Origin: JALSIF01 sp026981635 [NCBI: bacterium]
GTDB lineage: Bacteria > 4484-113 > JALSIF01
Reading direction: 5' to 3'
Length of the DNA stretch: 8,852 bases
Assembly: GCA_026981635.1 (NCBI GenBank)
Contig: JALSIF010000301.1
Coordinates: forward strand, 1-8,852
Under the pieces are notes generated by a model. The model was not told the DNA's origin, did not search any database, and saw only the letters and a program-made list of their open reading frames with translations. How positions within the stretch are numbered: position 1 is the stretch's first letter; each line of letters starts with the position of its first letter. Made by a program: the position numbers and the translations under genes. Of this stretch, positions 1 through 6,495 are shown in pieces.

Positions 1-1839
1 CTTATTAACGACATCCTGGACTTCTCCAAGCTGGAGGAGGGGAAGGTGGAGCTGGAGGAGATCCCCTTCAATCTCCACCAGCTCTGCTACCGGACGGTGC
101 GGATCTTCTCCGGCCAGGCCCAGGAGAAGGGGATTGAGCTGATCTGCTCGCTGGGAACTGAGGTCCCCATGGGGGTAAGGGGGGATCCCACCCGGCTCAA
201 GCAGGTGCTCATCAACCTGCTTAGCAACGCCATCAAGTTTACCGACGATGGTGAAGTGCGCCTGGAGGTGAGGGAACTTGAGCGGGTGGAGGGGGAGCGG
301 AGCCGGTTGGAGTTTGCTGTGGTGGATACTGGCATCGGCATCCCCGAGGAGAAGCTGGAGCAGATCTTTGAGACCTTCACCCAGGCCGACAGTTCGGTCA
401 GCCGCCGCTATGGGGGGACCGGACTGGGTCTGGCCATCTGCCGCAAGATCGTTGAGCTGATGGGCGGCAAGCTCATGGTGGAGAGCAAGGAGGGGGAGGG
501 GACCCGCTTCTTCTTCCAGGTTGAGCTCCCCCTGGCCGAGGTGGGGGAGATGGAGATACCGGAGCTACCTCGGGAGGTGGCCGGGATGGTGGTCCTCATC
601 GTGGATGACAACGCCACCAACCGGCGCATCCTGGAGGGCTACCTGGAGAGCTGGGGAATGGAGGAGATCGTCTCCCTGCCCAGCGGGGAAGAGGCCCTGA
701 GCTACCTGGATGGCCTTACCCGGCGGAAAAAGCCGCTGCCCGGGCTGATCATCACCGACGCCAACATGCCGGGACTTTCTGGGCCCGAGTGGATTGAGCG
801 GGCGCGGGCCCAGTTTGACCTCAGCGAGACCAAGGTGCTCCTGCTTACCTCCTCCCTGGCGCTGGAGGCGGAGGAGCGGGAGCGGCTGGGGATCGGTGCG
901 GTGGTGTTTAAGCCGGTGATGCCGGAGCAGCTCTACCGCCACATCCTCAGACTCACCGGCCACCTGGCCGAGGAGGTGGAGGAAGAGGGGGCTGAAGCGG
1001 GGCGGGTGATCCTAAGCTCCAAGGCGCGCATCCTGGTGGTGGAGGACAACCCGGTCAACCTCAGGGTGGTGGCCAGTCTGCTGGGGCAGCTGGGGCTGGA
1101 AAACATCTCCACCGCTGGGGACGGGCGCCAGGCGGTGGAGCTGGTCAAGTCGGGCCGGTTTGACCTGGTACTGATGGATGTGCAGATGCCGAGGATGGAC
1201 GGGTTGGAAGCCACCCGGGAGATCCGCCGCTTTGAGGAGCAGAGCGGCCGGCCCCGGGTTCCCATCGTGGCCCTTACCGCCCACGCCCTGCCGGGTGACC
1301 GGGAGCGCTTCCTCAAGGCGGGGATGGACGACTACCTGACCAAGCCGGTTGACCCCAAAGAGCTGGAGCGCACCCTGGCTCGCTGGCTGTCGGTCGGGGA
1401 GGGAGACCGGCGGAGGGAGACTGGACCCCCGCCAGGGGAGGGAGAGCCGGCCCCGGCCGCTTCCCCTGCGGCCAGCGACAACGGGAAGCGGGCACGGCCG
1501 GTGGTGGAGATGGAGGAGCTTATGCTCCGCATGGGGGGGAACCGGGAGCTCCTGGCCGAGGTGGCCAAGGTCTTTCTGGAGACCTACCCGGAGCAGCTGG
1601 GGAAGCTCGCCCAGGCGGCCAGGGCGGGCCATGGGGAGGAGCTGTGGAAGATCGCCCACTCCCTGAAAGGCTCGCTGGCCAACCTCTCGGCCAAGGAGGC
1701 CAGTGAGCTGGCGGCACAGGTGGAACGGCTGGCCAAGGGGGGGGAGGTGGAAAAGGCGGCGGCGCTGGCCGGCCGGCTGGAAGAGGCGGTCCAGGCGGTG
1801 GCGGAGGTGCTCAGGCGGGAGATGGAGAAGGTGGGCTAG
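1..1839 (+). CDS. Hybrid sensor histidine kinase, two receivers plus HPt (5' partial)
   Basis: The reading frame is open from base 1, so the gene starts before the window; 612 residues are visible (numbered from base 1). It begins with [15 protein letters not shown], the end of a HisKA dimerisation helix. The phospho-accepting His box, about 40-45 residues earlier, and any sensor or membrane part are outside. An HATPase_c domain follows (about 20-178): N box with N72/N76, D109 in DTGIGIP, and the G2 box YGGTGLGL near 137-144. Receiver 1 (about 197-320) has D202/D203, phospho-acceptor D253, T283 and K304. Receiver 2 (about 343-464) has E348/D349, D393, T426 and K448. A Pro/Gly-rich linker (about 465-500) leads to an HPt domain with H553 in AHSLKGS. 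All key phosphotransfer residues present in the window are intact, so this looks like an active BarA/ArcB-style relay kinase. The stimulus is unknown. The next gene begins 6 bases downstream and is a plausible phosphate acceptor. Confidence 0.95.
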   Translation, partial: LINDILDFSKLEEGKVELEEIPFNLHQLCYRTVRIFSGQAQEKGIELICSLGTEVPMGVRGDPTRLKQVLINLLSNAIKFTDDGEVRLEVRELERVEGERSRLEFAVVDTGIGIPEEKLEQIFETFTQADSSVSRRYGGTGLGLAICRKIVELMGGKLMVESKEGEGTRFFFQVELPLAEVGEMEIPELPREVAGMVVLIVDDNATNRRILEGYLESWGMEEIVSLPSGEEALSYLDGLTRRKKPLPGLIITDANMPGLSGPEWIERARAQFDLSETKVLLLTSSLALEAEERERLGIGAVVFKPVMPEQLYRHILRLTGHLAEEVEEEGAEAGRVILSSKARILVVEDNPVNLRVVASLLGQLGLENISTAGDGRQAVELVKSGRFDLVLMDVQMPRMDGLEATREIRRFEEQSGRPRVPIVALTAHALPGDRERFLKAGMDDYLTKPVDPKELERTLARWLSVGEGDRRRETGPPPGEGEPAPAASPAASDNGKRARPVVEMEELMLRMGGNRELLAEVAKVFLETYPEQLGKLAQAARAGHGEELWKIAHSLKGSLANLSAKEASELAAQVERLAKGGEVEKAAALAGRLEEAVQAVAEVLRREMEKVG

Positions 1840-1845
1840 GCGGGG

Positions 1846-3039
1846 ATGCGGGTACTCATCGCCGACGACGACCTCATCTCTCAGCGGATCCTCTCCTCCG
1901 CCCTGGAGAAGCTGGGCCACCAGGTGGAGAGCGCCCGCGACGGCAGGGAGGCGTGGGAGAAGTTCTGCCAGGACCACTATGAGGTGGTCATCCTGGACTG
2001 GGTGATGCCGGGGATGAAGGGGCCGGAGGTGGCCCGGCGCATCCGGGAGGAGGCGAGGGACTACTATCCCTACGTCATCCTGCTTACCTCCCTGGACGAG
2101 AAGGAGAACCTGATTGAGGGGCTCCAGTCGGGGGCCGACGACTATCTGACCAAGCCGCTGGACCCGGCTGTACTGGAGGCGCGGCTGGCGGTGGCCAGGC
2201 GAATCGTTGAGCTTGAAGAGAGCCTGAAACAGAAGATTGAGGAGCTCTCGGAAAAGAACCGCCGCATCAGCGAGGAGCTCAGGGCCGCCTCCCGCATCCA
2301 GGCGGCCCTGCTGCCCAGCCCGGCGGTGGTGGGGCCGCTGGAGATCGCCTGCTACTACCGGCCCAGCGAGGAGCTGGGCGGGGATCTGCTTAGCTTCTTT
2401 CCCCTCAGCGACCGGCTGCTAATGGCCTACCTGCTGGATGTGAGTGGCCACGGGATGAGGGCCTCCCTGCTCTCGGTCTCCCTGGGCTACATCATCTCCA
2501 GCAAGTCCAAGCAATACTTCAACCGGGACGGCGGCGAGGCGCAGGGTGAGGGTCTGGGGAAGAGGCTGGTTGAGCTGGTGGGGGAGCTAAACGAGGAGCT
2601 TCAGCTCCTTGCCCAGACCGGCCAGTACTTCACCATCGCCCTCTCCCTGGTGGAGCTTGACCGGCTCACCCTCCACCTGGTCTCGGCGGGGCAGCCGCCG
2701 GGCCTCATCGTGAGGGCCGACGGGGGAGAGGAGTGGCTGGACCTACCCGGCTTTCCGGTGGGGCTGGTGGAGGAGGCCGACTATGAGGTGCAGAGCAGAG
2801 CCCTCTCTCCCGGTGAGGTGGTGATCTTCTACTCCGACGGCATCACCGAAGCCCGCTGCGGGGAGGGCAGGCCCTTCGGGCGCGAGGCGCTGCTTGGGGG
2901 AGCAAGGCGGGGGGCCAGGGGGGGAGCCATGCGGGTGCAGGCGGAGATCGTCTCCGACCTCAACGACTGGCTAGGGGACCACCCTCCCCAGGACGACATC
3001 TCCCTGCTGGTGCTGGGGGTTAGGGGAGAGGGGGGCTAG
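1846..3039 (+). CDS. Response regulator with RsbU/SpoIIE-type PP2C phosphatase output
   Basis: A 397-residue cytoplasmic protein. Residues 1-125 form a receiver: D7/D8, phospho-acceptor D51 in LDWVMPG, T81 and K103. Residues about 122-155 are a Glu/Lys-rich coiled-coil linker ending in RIQAALLP, typical before SpoIIE domains. Residues about 165-395 are a PP2C/SpoIIE serine phosphatase with metal-binding acids D180 (GGD), D198 (DVSGHG), D331 (YSDGITEAR) and D383/D384 (QDDISLL). Two small departures from the RsbU pattern are GGDLLS where GGDxxD is common, and AGQPP where AGHPP is common; neither removes a metal ligand. Family knowledge: such proteins dephosphorylate STAS-domain anti-sigma-factor antagonists when activated. 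The gene lies 6 bases after the kinase, with the weak AGGCGGGG before the ATG, so translational coupling is likely. The kinase's HPt is the obvious donor for D51. The stop codon overlaps the stop of the convergent gene. No anti-sigma or STAS gene is visible in the window. Confidence 0.95.
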   Translation: MRVLIADDDLISQRILSSALEKLGHQVESARDGREAWEKFCQDHYEVVILDWVMPGMKGPEVARRIREEARDYYPYVILLTSLDEKENLIEGLQSGADDYLTKPLDPAVLEARLAVARRIVELEESLKQKIEELSEKNRRISEELRAASRIQAALLPSPAVVGPLEIACYYRPSEELGGDLLSFFPLSDRLLMAYLLDVSGHGMRASLLSVSLGYIISSKSKQYFNRDGGEAQGEGLGKRLVELVGELNEELQLLAQTGQYFTIALSLVELDRLTLHLVSAGQPPGLIVRADGGEEWLDLPGFPVGLVEEADYEVQSRALSPGEVVIFYSDGITEARCGEGRPFGREALLGGARRGARGGAMRVQAEIVSDLNDWLGDHPPQDDISLLVLGVRGEGG

Positions 3040-3680
3040 TCCCAGCCCTCACCCCCGTAGGACATCTGCCAGAAGCGCTCCTCGTAGTGGCAGGTGAGGA
3101 CGAAGTTCTCCTCCATCTGGGCAAGCTCCTCTGGATCTTCGCCCGCTGCGATCCGGTCAAGGCTCTCCCCCAGCCAGGCGACGAAGGCGGCAAACTCGGG
3201 GGTGGTCCAGTTGTCTATGAACTCCTGCCAGGGGGACTCCCCTTTAAGGTTCTCCTTTACCCAGCTCCAAGCCTCGTGGTAGGCCCGCTCCAGGGTCCAG
3301 AGGGCGGTAAAGCAGACGGGGAAGCTCTCCCGGTAGGCCAGGCGCAGGAGGTAGTCGGTGTAGGCCCGGCAGGTGGGGAGGGGCTTTGCACCGGCAAGGT
3401 CCACCCCCGCCCGCTCGGCCATTTTGCGGAAAAGCTCAAGTTCGTCCAGCATCACCCCTACCGACCGGCCCAGGCTCTCCATGAACTCCCCCGGCGCGCG
3501 GGCAGAAAGCAGGGCGAGGAAGCGGGTGTAGTCCACCCCGAAGAGGTAGTCCTGGATGAGCCACTGGGCGAAGACCGGCTGGGGGATGGTGAGGGCGGCG
3601 GTCTCCTCCAAGAAGGGGTGGTGGGTGGCCCGGTGCCACAGGGAGGCGTGTTTTTCTAGAAGCTCACTGGTAAAGCCCAT
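3036..3680 (-). CDS. TenA-family protein lacking the catalytic cysteine (TenA_E-like)
   Basis: A 214-residue all-helical TenA/THI-4/PQQC-family protein. It starts with the family's opening (HPFLEE) and has QDYLFGVDY with D44, matching the pyrimidine-binding Asp44 of Bacillus subtilis TenA. The C-terminal ENFVLTCHYEERFWQMSY matches the family motif that carries the catalytic Glu (E200 here). The usual active-site segment LxPCxxxYxE is replaced by ALWTLERAYHEAW (126-138), which has no Cys; the only nearby Cys, C123, lies about seven residues too early when the conserved Tyr is aligned. E131 sits next to the vacant position, the arrangement described for TenA_E proteins. Family knowledge: TenA_E proteins salvage aminopyrimidine breakdown products of thiamin to HMP, and some are reported to take the N-formyl form. 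Which substrate applies here is inference. The gene is second of two TenA genes, 12 bases after the first, with a strong Shine-Dalgarno. Confidence 0.88.
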   Translation of the reverse strand: MGFTSELLEKHASLWHRATHHPFLEETAALTIPQPVFAQWLIQDYLFGVDYTRFLALLSARAPGEFMESLGRSVGVMLDELELFRKMAERAGVDLAGAKPLPTCRAYTDYLLRLAYRESFPVCFTALWTLERAYHEAWSWVKENLKGESPWQEFIDNWTTPEFAAFVAWLGESLDRIAAGEDPEELAQMEENFVLTCHYEERFWQMSYGGEGWD

Positions 3681-3686
3681 CCTCGC

Positions 3687-3693
3687 ACCTCCT
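3687..3693 (-). promoter_or_regulatory. Strong ribosome binding site of the second TenA gene
   Basis: On the - strand AGGAGGT lies 6 bases before the ATG at 3680. Its first base is the last base of the upstream gene's TGA stop (3695-3693), so termination and re-initiation sites touch. This fixes the start and points to coupled translation of the two TenA genes. Confidence 0.85.
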
Positions 3694-4385
3694 CAGGCGA
3701 TCTCCTCCGGCCACCCCTCCAGGGTCCAGCCCATCTGCCAGAACATCCACTCCCAGCGCACCGCCTCGGCAAAGATGGCCGAAAGCCGCTGGTGGCGGGG
3801 GAGGGAGGGGTCGGTCACCCCGGCCTCCTCGGCCAGCCGGTCGGTGAGCTGGCGGAACTCGCCGCACAGCCCCACCCACTCGGGGTCGGAGTACATCTCA
3901 ATCCACTCGTGGTAGGGGCCCGAGGTGGGGCGACCCTCCAGGCCGGCCAGGCGGGTGCCGATCTCGGCGTAGCCCACGAAGCAGGGGGTGAGGCAGACGG
4001 CGATGTCAAGGAGGTCTCCCTGGTTAGCGGTGGCCAGCATGAAGCGGGTGTAGCCCAGGGTGGTGGGGGCGGGGCTGGCCTTTTCCAGCTCCTGCCGGCT
4101 GATGCCGTTTCGCTCGCAGTAGCTTCGGTGGAGCTCCATCTCGGTGTTCAGGGTCACTTCGGTGAGCTTGGCAAAGAATCCCTGGCGCTCCACCGTGTCG
4201 GCCTTGGCCGAGCCCAGCGCCAGCACCCGGCAGTAGTCAATCAGGAAGAGGTAATCCTGAATCAGGTAGTGGCGGAACTTCTCCTCCTCCAGGGTGCCGG
4301 CGGCGAGGGCCTCCACGAAGGGGTGGTGGGCCGCCCGCCGCCACAGCTCCCGGTGGGCTGCGATGAGCTGGTCGGTCAGTCCCAT
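3693..4385 (-). CDS. tenA: TenA-family aminopyrimidine aminohydrolase / thiaminase II (Cys type)
   Basis: A 230-residue TenA-family protein with the classic catalytic set. D44 in LIQDYLF corresponds to B. subtilis Asp44. C135 in LTPCFVGYAEIG corresponds exactly in number and context to the nucleophile Cys135 (LLPCYWLYYEVG). E212 in RWEWMFWQMGW corresponds to Glu205. Family knowledge: this class hydrolyses 4-amino-5-aminomethyl-2-methylpyrimidine to HMP, salvaging the pyrimidine of degraded thiamin, and can also cleave thiamin. The enzyme is expected to be a cytoplasmic homotetramer. The ATG at 4385 has only a poor Shine-Dalgarno (GGA four bases ahead, in TGGAACCATG); an ATG at 4393 is out of frame. 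The previous gene ends 37 bases upstream, leaving little space for a promoter, so read-through from the lipoprotein gene is likely. No thiamin-pyrophosphate riboswitch consensus is seen here. It is paired with a Cys-less paralogue immediately downstream. Confidence 0.92.
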   Translation of the reverse strand: MGLTDQLIAAHRELWRRAAHHPFVEALAAGTLEEEKFRHYLIQDYLFLIDYCRVLALGSAKADTVERQGFFAKLTEVTLNTEMELHRSYCERNGISRQELEKASPAPTTLGYTRFMLATANQGDLLDIAVCLTPCFVGYAEIGTRLAGLEGRPTSGPYHEWIEMYSDPEWVGLCGEFRQLTDRLAEEAGVTDPSLPRHQRLSAIFAEAVRWEWMFWQMGWTLEGWPEEIA

Positions 4386-4422
4386 GGTTCCATTTTAGGT
4401 CGCCGGGGGGACCAGCTGGCCC

Positions 4423-6216
4423 TCACTCCTGGATGGCGAACTTCACCTTGCTGTCGGTCAGGGTGTGGTAGGCGATGGCGATCTTGCCGTTTATGACTGC
4501 AATGGAGGAGAAGGGGGAGGCAATGGTGTCATCTGTGTCCACCATCTGGGCCAGCCAGCTGCCCTGGCCGTTTGCTTGGGTTGCGCGGGCAAGTTTGATG
4601 CCCTTGACCAGCTGGTTGTCCTGGGTCCCGCCACCGAAGAAGGAGACCACCGGCTTGTTGTCCACTACCGTCATGTCCAGACCGCTGGGGAAGGTGAAGC
4701 CGTCCGATTCGTCGGCCAGTACCAGATCCCAGCTTCCCAGGCCGTCGGACTGGGAGCTGTAGGCATAGACCAAGCCTACCCCCAGTGCCTTGGTGTAGAT
4801 AACGGCGGGCTTGTTGTCTACCACGTAGAGCTTGATGGAACCTCCTGCCTCTATGGTTTGGGTGACCTCCTGGGTCTGCCAGCTACCTGTGCCGTCGGAC
4901 TGGGAGTTGAGGGCGAAGAAGACCTGGCCGTTCTTGGTGTATGCTACCGCTGGCTTGCCCTGCACCTCGGCGATGGAGCAGAGGTCAGAGCCAGCCTGAC
5001 CGGCGCCGGTGGTGACGGTAGAGATGTTCCAGCTGCCCAGGCCATCGGTGGTGGTGCTTACTGCGACTCTGAACTCCTCCTGGCCGATCCGGTAGCAGAT
5101 GGCAGGCTTGCCCCCCACCACGGTTAGCTCACTTACCATTCCGGCTATCTCCTGGTTGGGGGGGGCCACCGTTACCACATCCCACTGGCCCTGGCCGTCG
5201 GCCTGGCGGTTGATGGCGTACATCAGGGTGGTCCGGTTGGAGCCATCAAAGAAACTTACCGCCGGTCGCCCGTCCACGATGGCGAGGGAGGTGGTCCCTC
5301 CCACCGAGTCGGAGGCAAAGATGGACCCGATCTGCCAGCTCCCGGAACCGTCGGGCTGGGTGTTGATGGCGAAGTGGACCTCCACCGCCTGATCGGGCGG
5401 GTTGTTCTCGTTTAGGAAGTAGTAGGTCATGGCAGGGCGGCCGTCCACCTCCTTGAGGGATACGCCCGCCGTCCCTCCGATCTCTCCCTGGGTCTCCACC
5501 ACCTGGATGTTGAAGTTGAGCTGGCTCCCACCACCACCGCCACCGCTTATCAGGATGGGAACCGGGTCGGCTGGGTCCACGAAGGGGGTGCCAGCCACCT
5601 CTCCGGCGGCCAGAAAGACCTCCTCGTGGGCGGGGGCTGAGAGGTCCACCGGCACGGCGATGGGCAGGTAGCCGCTCTGGGTGGGCTGGGCAGCACTGTC
5701 AATCACATCGCTCAGGGGGTAGCTTCCCAGCAGGGGGGCGGTGGCGGGGTCAAAGTCGGCCTGGTACTGGTAGCGGCGGATCTCGGTTACCGAGGTGCCG
5801 AAGGCGGCCACCAGCAGGTTCACGTCGGCGAAGTTGACCTCGCCGTCGCCGTTGAAGTCGTGGGCCTGCTTGACGGTGGAGCCGTCTACCGACTGGCCGA
5901 AGGTGGCCACCAGGCCGTTTACATCGGCAAAGCTCACCGTCCCGTCGGCGTTGTTGTCACCGATGAGGCGAACCTCGGCGTGAACCAGACTGGCCGAGGT
6001 GTCCAGAGCGCCCTGGGGGTTTTGGGGGTCGGCGGGGTTGAGCTGCAGGATGGGCTGGCTTCCCTGGGCGGGAAGCTGGGCGATGGACCTGGTGAGGGCG
6101 GGGGGAGGGGAAGTCGGGCTGTCACCCTGCCGCCCGCCGCAGGCGGCAGATAGGCCAGCAACCATCCCAACGGCTAGAAGCAGCTGGACGAAGACAGAGG
6201 GTCTTATCCTGGACAT
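4423..6216 (-). CDS. Lipoprotein with dockerin-like EF-hand pair and seven-bladed beta-propeller (paralogue 1)
   Basis: A 597-residue secreted protein of unknown function. I chose the ATG at 6216 because AAGGAGGAAGGG precedes it directly and the signal peptide then starts normally; a longer frame to 6255 would add 13 hydrophilic residues and has no such site. Residues 1-26 form a lipoprotein signal peptide, hydrophobic core VQLLLAVGMVAGL, ending in LSAAC; Ser at -3 makes the lipobox slightly atypical. Two dockerin-type D-x-N-x-D-G-x-V-x-F-A-D-V-N calcium loops sit at about 87-107 and 120-140. A conserved connector (about 145-222) ends in a six-Gly linker (225-230). Residues 233-597 hold seven approximately 50-residue repeats, each with V-D/N-G-R/K-P-A-V-x-Y/F, and six with DGxGSW-like turns (289, 340, 391, 441, 491, 549). 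The strand NFNIQVVE before repeat 1 supplies the missing last strand, so the ring closes. It has a close paralogue upstream. No enzyme active site is recognisable; a binding or surface-display role is inference. Confidence 0.88.
   Translation of the reverse strand: MSRIRPSVFVQLLLAVGMVAGLSAACGGRQGDSPTSPPPALTRSIAQLPAQGSQPILQLNPADPQNPQGALDTSASLVHAEVRLIGDNNADGTVSFADVNGLVATFGQSVDGSTVKQAHDFNGDGEVNFADVNLLVAAFGTSVTEIRRYQYQADFDPATAPLLGSYPLSDVIDSAAQPTQSGYLPIAVPVDLSAPAHEEVFLAAGEVAGTPFVDPADPVPILISGGGGGGSQLNFNIQVVETQGEIGGTAGVSLKEVDGRPAMTYYFLNENNPPDQAVEVHFAINTQPDGSGSWQIGSIFASDSVGGTTSLAIVDGRPAVSFFDGSNRTTLMYAINRQADGQGQWDVVTVAPPNQEIAGMVSELTVVGGKPAICYRIGQEEFRVAVSTTTDGLGSWNISTVTTGAGQAGSDLCSIAEVQGKPAVAYTKNGQVFFALNSQSDGTGSWQTQEVTQTIEAGGSIKLYVVDNKPAVIYTKALGVGLVYAYSSQSDGLGSWDLVLADESDGFTFPSGLDMTVVDNKPVVSFFGGGTQDNQLVKGIKLARATQANGQGSWLAQMVDTDDTIASPFSSIAVINGKIAIAYHTLTDSKVKFAIQE
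5645..5976 (-). repeat. Near-identical dockerin/connector block, copy in paralogue 1
   Basis: This 332-base stretch encodes both EF-hand loops and the connector. It matches 7697-8031 at about 95% by my hand alignment: roughly nine substitutions plus a one-codon indel region near 5755-5764. It includes identical runs of 101 bases (5765-5865) and 68 bases (5909-5976). Synonymous sites are conserved too, unlike in the propeller parts of the same genes. Confidence 0.9.
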
Positions 6217-6221
6217 CCCTT

Positions 6222-6227
6222 CCTCCT
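6222..6227 (-). promoter_or_regulatory. Ribosome binding site that fixes the lipoprotein 1 start
   Basis: AGGAGG on the - strand, 5 bases before the ATG at 6216, within AAAAAAGGAGGAAGGG. It lies inside the longer open frame, which argues that translation starts at 6216 and not at 6255. Confidence 0.8.
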
Positions 6228-6247
6228 TTTTTGACAGGTTATTTGAC

Positions 6248-6393
6248 CCGAGCACAACCAGCTCGGAGAAAAGCGGCCGTCCTTTCGGGTGGCCGCTGGG
6301 AGATAGCTTGGCTCCCCTACCGCTCTACCTTCCTCTCTGGCAAGGACAAGCGCAGCAGAAAGTAGGAAGAGGTGGGAAGACAAGTTATCTCCC
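6248..6393 (-). promoter_or_regulatory. Structured leader upstream of lipoprotein 1, possible attenuator
   Basis: Read on the - strand, three stem-loops follow each other: GGGAG/CTCCC (6316-6312 with 6302-6298, 9-base loop), AGCGGCC/GGCCGCT (6297-6291 with 6278-6272), and CCGAGC/GCTCGG (6266-6261 with 6253-6248, 7-base loop). An upstream GGGAGATA (6393-6386) is perfectly complementary to TATCTCCC (6305-6298), which contains the 3' arm of the first stem, so the two pairings exclude each other. The middle stem looks like a terminator. This is attenuator or riboswitch architecture, but I match no known riboswitch class, and no protein-coding leader peptide is evident. The remaining spacer holds no promoter I would defend. 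Confidence 0.4.
6269..6297 (-). terminator. Candidate intrinsic terminator in the lipoprotein 1 leader
   Basis: A 7-bp GC-rich stem AGCGGCC/GGCCGCT carries a 12-base loop that can add CC/GG closed by a GAAA tetraloop. On the - strand it is followed at once by TTTTCT. It lies 54 bases upstream of the ATG at 6216, leaving scarcely any room for a promoter after it. It may therefore act as a conditional terminator, or as the end of the upstream lipoprotein transcript. The T run is short. Confidence 0.45.
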
Positions 6394-6398
6394 CGAAA

Positions 6399-6467
6399 GC
6401 AGTTTAGCACGGTGGAACCGGTGGGCATACAGCAAGCCCCTGCCCCCGGTTCCGGCAGTTTAGACGG
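6399..6467. repeat. Bulged hairpin bracketed by 13-14 base direct repeats
   Basis: GCAGTTTAGCACGG (6399-6412) and GCAGTTTAGACGG (6455-6467) differ by one deleted base. Between them, with one spare base on each side, lies a 13-bp stem: GGAACCGG, a bulged T, then GGGCA (6414-6427), pairing with TGCCCCCGGTTCC (6441-6453) around a 13-base loop. It begins 28 bases past the stop of lipoprotein 2 on the - strand, so it may stabilise or end that transcript, but no T run follows on that strand. The packed repeat-hairpin-repeat layout also resembles a tiny insertion with target duplication. Confidence 0.6.
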
Positions 6468-6495
6468 CTCAGCCGGAGTCTCTTCTTTTGTCCGC

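Noticed and set aside
1012-1977. Long open frame (321 codons) on the - strand opposite the kinase gene
   Set aside because: It lies wholly antisense to well-supported receiver, HPt and phosphatase coding sequence; its product is low-complexity Leu/Pro/Arg/Gly sequence. Such shadows are expected at this GC content.
4386-4422. TPP riboswitch or rho-independent terminator ahead of tenA
   Set aside because: The gap is only 37 bases; no THI-box conserved segments, and the CCAGCTGG palindrome has no loop and no T run.
3792-4496. 234-codon + strand frame opposite the Cys-type TenA gene
   Set aside because: Antisense to a gene with intact catalytic residues; low-complexity product, no family resemblance.
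6217-6255. Upstream start for lipoprotein 1, adding 13 residues
   Set aside because: The strong Shine-Dalgarno lies inside this extension, and starting at 6216 gives a normal lipoprotein signal peptide.
6248-6305. Known c-di-GMP or molybdenum-cofactor riboswitch, suggested by the CC-GAAA-GG element
   Set aside because: Other conserved blocks of those classes are missing as far as I can recall them; only the tetraloop is shared, which is common in many RNAs.
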